In this document: positions 5,208-8,645 of the stretch, one piece after another
How the letters are laid out: each line of letters starts with the position of its first letter
Position numbering within the stretch: position 1 is the first letter of the stretch
Assembly: GCA_903871715.1 (NCBI GenBank)
Contig: CAIQHW010000450.1
Span: 1 to 8,645 of the forward strand
Direction of reading: 5' to 3'
DNA length: 8,645 bases
Source of the DNA: an uncultured bacterium
GTDB taxonomy: Bacteria; Bacteroidota; Bacteroidia; Chitinophagales; CAIODY01
Made by a program: the position numbers and the translations under genes
Notes under the pieces: generated by a model
What the model saw: only the letters and a program-made list of their open reading frames with translations
Databases searched by the model: none
Told to the model about the DNA's origin: nothing

Positions 5208-8081
5208 TTATTTCTTTTTACTCAACAGCGGTTTTAAAAATTGCGAAGTAAAGCCCACATTGGCTTTTACTAAATCTTCGGGAGTGCCTGCAAAAAGTAC
5301 GTTTCCGCCAGCGTTGCCACCTTCGGGTCCAATATCAATAATGTAATCAGCTAATTTTATCACATCCATATTGTGTTCAATAATCAAAACCGAATTTCCT
5401 TTTTCTACCAATTTTTCAATCACACCCATTAACACACGGATGTCTTCAAAATGCAAACCTGTGGTGGGTTCATCTAAAATATAAAAAGTGTGTCCAGTAT
5501 CAATTTTGCATAGTTCAGATGCCAGCTTTACCCGTTGTGCTTCGCCACCACTCAAGGTTGTAGCCGATTGTCCCAATCTGATATAACCCAAGCCCACATC
5601 TTGCAAAGTTTTTATTCGGCGATGAATGTTTGGAATATTTTCAAAAAGCGGCACAGCATCTTCCACCGTCATATCCAACACATCGCTGATAGATTTGCCA
5701 CGGTAGCGGATTTCGAGTGTTTCACGGTTAAATCTTTTGCCCAAACATTTTTCACACAACACTTCTACATCGGGCAAAAAACTCATTTCAATTTGCTTCA
5801 TGCCGCCACCTTCGCAGGTTTCGCAGCGTCCGCCTTTTACATTGAATGAAAACCTACCAGCTTTATAACCTCTTATTTTAGCTTCGGGCAACATCGCAAA
5901 CAAATTTCGGATGTCGGCAAACACATTGATGTAAGTAGCTGCATTGCTCCGTGGACTACGCCCAATGGGCGATTGGTCTATTTCGATGACTTTATCAATA
6001 TGTTGCAAACCCGAAATTTTATCGTGTGCCAATGGTTTATTTCGGCTGCCATAGCAGTGTTGCATCAGTAGTGGATACAAAGTTTCATTCACCAAAGTTG
6101 ATTTGCCACTGCCCGAAACGCCTGTTACTACTATCAATTTGCCCAATGGAAATTTTACGGAAATATTTTTCAAATTATTTCCCGAGCAATTGGTGAGCAA
6201 AATATTTTCGCCATTGCCCTCTCTTCTTTTTTTCGGAATAGGAATTTGTTGATGACCTCCCAAATAATTTGTAGTGAGTGTTGCCTGCTTTAAAACATCG
6301 GCATAAGTGCCTTGCGCCATCACTCTGCCGCCATGCTCGCCAGCTTTGGGCCCAATATCTACAATGTAATCTGCCGATTGCATAATTTCTTCATCGTGCT
6401 CTACCACCAAAACGGTGTTGCCGATTTCTGTTAAATTTCGCAGCGAAGCAATCAGTTTTTGATTATCGCGTTGATGTAAACCAATGCTTGGTTCATCCAA
6501 AATATAAGTGATGCCAGTGAGTTGCGAACCAATTTGTGTAGCCAATCGAATGCGCTGCGATTCGCCACCACTCAAGGTTCTACTGGGGCGATTCAAGTTT
6601 AAATAATTCAAACCTACGTCCATCAAAAAATTTAATCGCGAAGAAATTTCTTTCAACAACTCTTGTGCAATTTGTTGTTGTTTATCATTCAATGTTTCAA
6701 ACAAGTTATCAAACCATTCTACCAAAACACTAATGTCCATTTCACACAATTCGGCAATGTTTTTTTCGTTGATTTTAAACCACAATGCTTCTTGCTTTAA
6801 TCGGCTACCATGGCAGCTTTCACATTGTTTCAATTCCATAAAACCTTCAGCCCATTTGCGTACACTTTCGCTTTGTGTTTCGTTGAAATATCTTTCCAAC
6901 ATGGGTATCACACCTTCAAAAGTGAGTTCATAATTTCTTCCGCCAAAATTTTCGCTGCTGCTTCCAAACTCTGTACTAATGCGGTTTCCACCATCGCCAT
7001 ATAAAATATGTTGCAACGCAGCATGTGGAATTAAATTGATTGGGTCGGTTAAATTGAACTTTAATTTTGCCGCCAAACCTCTTAATTGCATGAACACAAA
7101 GTTTTCTTTGTATTCGCCTAATGCAGCAATGCCGCCACTTTGAATCGAAATTTTATTGTTGGGAATCACTAATGCTTCATTCACTTTGTAAATGGTGCCA
7201 AGCCCTTTGCAAAACGGACAAGCACCATAAGGCGAATTAAATGAAAACGAATTGGGCGATGGTTCTTCATAACTAATACCCGAATCAGCGCACATCAAGG
7301 TTTTGCTCAATCGCTCCACTTTGTTGGTTTCAAAATCCATCACCATCATTTCGCCTTTGCCCATGTTCATGGCTAATTGCGACGAGGTTTTTATTCGTGG
7401 CAATTCTTCTTCGTTCACCTCCAATCTATCAATTATCAATTCTACATCGTGAATTTTAAATCGGTCGAGTTGCATTTTATCTTTGATGTCCAACACTTCA
7501 CCATCTACTCGAACCTTGGTGTAGCCTTGCTTTCGGGTTTGTTCAAACAATTCTCTGTAATGTCCTTTTCTACCTTTTACCAATGGTGCCAGCAGCGCAA
7601 TTTTTTTATCGGCGTAGGTGCTAACGATGTGCGATAAAATTTGTTCTTCGGAATAGCGCACCATTTTTTTTCCAGTAACATAGCTGTAAGCCTCCCCCAC
7701 ACGGGCGTAGAGCAATCGTACAAAATCATAAATTTCAGTAACTGTGCCCACAGTGCTTCGTGGGTTTTTGTTGGTGGTTTTTTGTTCAATAGCAATTACT
7801 GGCGAAAGCCCTGTAACCTTGTCTACATCTGGTCTTTCCATCGCTCCCAAAAACTGACGAGCATACGCCGAAAAACTTTCCATGTAGCGGCGTTGTCCTT
7901 CGGCATAAATAGTATCAAACGCCAACGATGATTTTCCGCTGCCGCTTACACCTGTTATTAACACCAATTTGTTTCGAGGCAAATGCACATCAATGTTCTT
8001 CAAATTATGCACTCGTGCGCCATACACACTTAAATGCTCAATTTCAAATTCGCTGATTTCGGGAAGTTTCTTTTTAGCCAT
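5208..8081 (-). CDS. uvrA: UvrABC excision repair protein A (UvrA)
   Basis: UvrA is the cytoplasmic DNA-damage sensor of nucleotide excision repair; its dimer loads UvrB on lesions. This 957-residue protein carries two ABC ATPase modules: Walker A GVSGSGKS at about 44-51 and 654-661, and signatures LSGGESQR at 503 and LSGGEAQR at 843, each followed by an ILDEP Walker B. The C-terminal zinc finger is intact (C753, C756, C776, C779, spacing Cx2C-x19-Cx2C), as is the CESCHG zinc site before the first signature. The N-terminal zinc module is incomplete: the second pair is present (C288, C291) but the first is C264-A-D-S267, with Ser in place of the second Cys. The ATG at 8081 (MAKKKLP) gives the standard N-terminus; its leader is A/T-rich without a Shine-Dalgarno motif. 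No SOS box or clear promoter is visible in the 93-bp upstream gap, and no uvrB or uvrC is nearby. Length compares with 940 in E. coli. Confidence 0.98.
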   Translation of the reverse strand: MAKKKLPEISEFEIEHLSVYGARVHNLKNIDVHLPRNKLVLITGVSGSGKSSLAFDTIYAEGQRRYMESFSAYARQFLGAMERPDVDKVTGLSPVIAIEQKTTNKNPRSTVGTVTEIYDFVRLLYARVGEAYSYVTGKKMVRYSEEQILSHIVSTYADKKIALLAPLVKGRKGHYRELFEQTRKQGYTKVRVDGEVLDIKDKMQLDRFKIHDVELIIDRLEVNEEELPRIKTSSQLAMNMGKGEMMVMDFETNKVERLSKTLMCADSGISYEEPSPNSFSFNSPYGACPFCKGLGTIYKVNEALVIPNNKISIQSGGIAALGEYKENFVFMQLRGLAAKLKFNLTDPINLIPHAALQHILYGDGGNRISTEFGSSSENFGGRNYELTFEGVIPMLERYFNETQSESVRKWAEGFMELKQCESCHGSRLKQEALWFKINEKNIAELCEMDISVLVEWFDNLFETLNDKQQQIAQELLKEISSRLNFLMDVGLNYLNLNRPSRTLSGGESQRIRLATQIGSQLTGITYILDEPSIGLHQRDNQKLIASLRNLTEIGNTVLVVEHDEEIMQSADYIVDIGPKAGEHGGRVMAQGTYADVLKQATLTTNYLGGHQQIPIPKKRREGNGENILLTNCSGNNLKNISVKFPLGKLIVVTGVSGSGKSTLVNETLYPLLMQHCYGSRNKPLAHDKISGLQHIDKVIEIDQSPIGRSPRSNAATYINVFADIRNLFAMLPEAKIRGYKAGRFSFNVKGGRCETCEGGGMKQIEMSFLPDVEVLCEKCLGKRFNRETLEIRYRGKSISDVLDMTVEDAVPLFENIPNIHRRIKTLQDVGLGYIRLGQSATTLSGGEAQRVKLASELCKIDTGHTFYILDEPTTGLHFEDIRVLMGVIEKLVEKGNSVLIIEHNMDVIKLADYIIDIGPEGGNAGGNVLFAGTPEDLVKANVGFTSQFLKPLLSKKK

Positions 8082-8111
8082 TATTAATTTTACAATCTGC
8101 GAAGTTGAGCG

Positions 8112-8147
8112 TTGCTTTTCATTTAAGCAAATAACAATTGGATTGTT
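8112..8147. repeat. Two adjacent short inverted repeats between the DUF4249 gene and uvrA
   Basis: TTGCTT (8112-8117) and AAGCAA (8125-8130) form a 6-bp stem with a 7-base loop. Two bases further on, AACAAT (8133-8138) and ATTGTT (8142-8147) form a second 6-bp stem with a 3-base loop. On the - strand they lie between the DUF4249 stop and the uvrA start. They might act as a weak terminator for the former or a binding site upstream of uvrA. On the - strand neither hairpin is followed by a clean T-run (the T-run at 8146-8150 follows the second stem on the + strand, where no gene ends), and both stems are AT-rich, so function is uncertain. Confidence 0.3.
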
Positions 8148-8174
8148 TTTAAGTTTTTCTATTCTAAACTCATT

Positions 8175-8645
8175 TTATTTCATTGGTGGTTTAATTCTAA
8201 AACTTTTAGTGTCTTTTGTATTGGCTGAAAAATAACCCAAAGCACCATTGCTAATATTACTCACAGGATTGGCTGGAGTGGCTGCAGAACTGTTTGGTCC
8301 GCCACTGGCAGTGCTGGTATTTTGTTGTAAACTAAAATAGTATTGATACACATGGTGGTCAATGCACAACAAGCTTAACTGCACACTATCGCCTGGATTA
8401 AAATCTACATCGTTGGTAAACAAAGGACTGTTGTTGGTTTTCCCATTCGAAAATTCATCATCATCAATAAAAGTGTTTTGCACTTGTTTTTGATTTTTAT
8501 AAATGAGGAAGCGATAATAATTTACAGCATTTGCAGGGTCGGTATAAACAGGAATTAATTGAAAGCTCGGTTTCTGCCCACCAAAACTGGGTTGTTGCAA
8601 TAATTTTACCGAATCAAATGGCACTTCAAAAGGCATGATGCTTTG
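8175..8645 (-). CDS. DUF4249 family protein, C-terminal part (5' end outside window)
   Basis: The frame is open to the window edge: codons for Gln-Ser-Ile precede the Met at 8636, so that ATG is internal and the gene starts beyond base 8645. The stop is TAA at 8175-8177. About 156 residues are visible. Features of the DUF4249 family are a VPFDSV segment, then IPVYTDPANAVNYYRF, a run of acidic residues (FIDDDEF), FNPGDSVQLSLLCID followed by VYQYYFSLQQ, and the closing ANPVSNISNGALGYFSA. These proteins are found mainly in Bacteroidota, usually as about 270-400-residue secreted lipoproteins, often beside TonB-dependent outer-membrane receptors. The signal peptide and lipobox would lie outside the window. 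The function is unknown; an envelope role alongside a receptor is inference. A Ser/Ala/Pro/Gly-rich insert (about 25 residues) precedes the final motif. Confidence 0.85.
   Translation of the reverse strand, partial: QSIMPFEVPFDSVKLLQQPSFGGQKPSFQLIPVYTDPANAVNYYRFLIYKNQKQVQNTFIDDDEFSNGKTNNSPLFTNDVDFNPGDSVQLSLLCIDHHVYQYYFSLQQNTSTASGGPNSSAATPANPVSNISNGALGYFSANTKDTKSFRIKPPMK

Noticed and set aside
8125..8140. TTATTTG-like -7 element for uvrA on the minus strand
   Set aside because: The preceding bases do not give TA two positions before TTTG, so it fails the consensus.
5535..8235. Several 60-100-codon + strand frames opposite uvrA (for example 5535-5849, 7641-7931, 7969-8235)
   Set aside because: They lie antisense to a full-length, highly conserved gene and have no recognisable domain or promoter of their own; they are shadows of uvrA codon usage.

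Overview
The window looks like ordinary chromosomal DNA from a member of the Bacteroidota (Flavobacteria/Sphingobacteria/Chitinophagia-type). The signs are a low GC content, A-rich rather than Shine-Dalgarno leaders before the start codons, two matches to the Bacteroidota promoter consensus (TAnnTTTG with an upstream T-rich element), and two gene families characteristic of that phylum: a DUF4249 protein and a LysM-family protein with a C-terminal RlpA-like barrel. The exact genus cannot be read from the sequence.

Left half, + strand. The 3' end of a cell-wall protein gene (1-466) is followed by a probable polyphosphate cluster. This has polyphosphate kinase 1 (543-2601), broken by a one-base frameshift near 860-867 into two overlapping frames, then a short Ppx/GppA-type exopolyphosphatase (2611-3495, TTG start, 9 bp after the kinase stop), then a PyrR-like phosphoribosyltransferase (3522-4025). 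Spacings of 9 and 26 bp and a candidate promoter at about 495-525 suggest one transcript. Kinase and phosphatase have opposing effects on the polyP pool. The phosphoribosyltransferase may be a passenger or a link to nucleotide salvage.

Right half, - strand, convergent with the left. Reading right to left there is the C-terminal part of a DUF4249 gene (8175-8645, cut by the window edge), a full-length uvrA (5208-8081) and a full-length thiH (4032-5144). thiH lies 63 bp downstream of uvrA and has its own candidate promoter at 5170-5200. It is separated from any other thiamine gene within this window. The two halves meet with only 6 bp between stop codons.

I found no mobile element, CRISPR array, tRNA, rRNA or recognisable riboswitch, no intergenic stretch over 100 bp, and no evidence of a new multi-gene system. 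The observation most worth checking is the ppk break, which falls at the boundary between the N-terminal domain and the rest of the enzyme while both parts remain well conserved.
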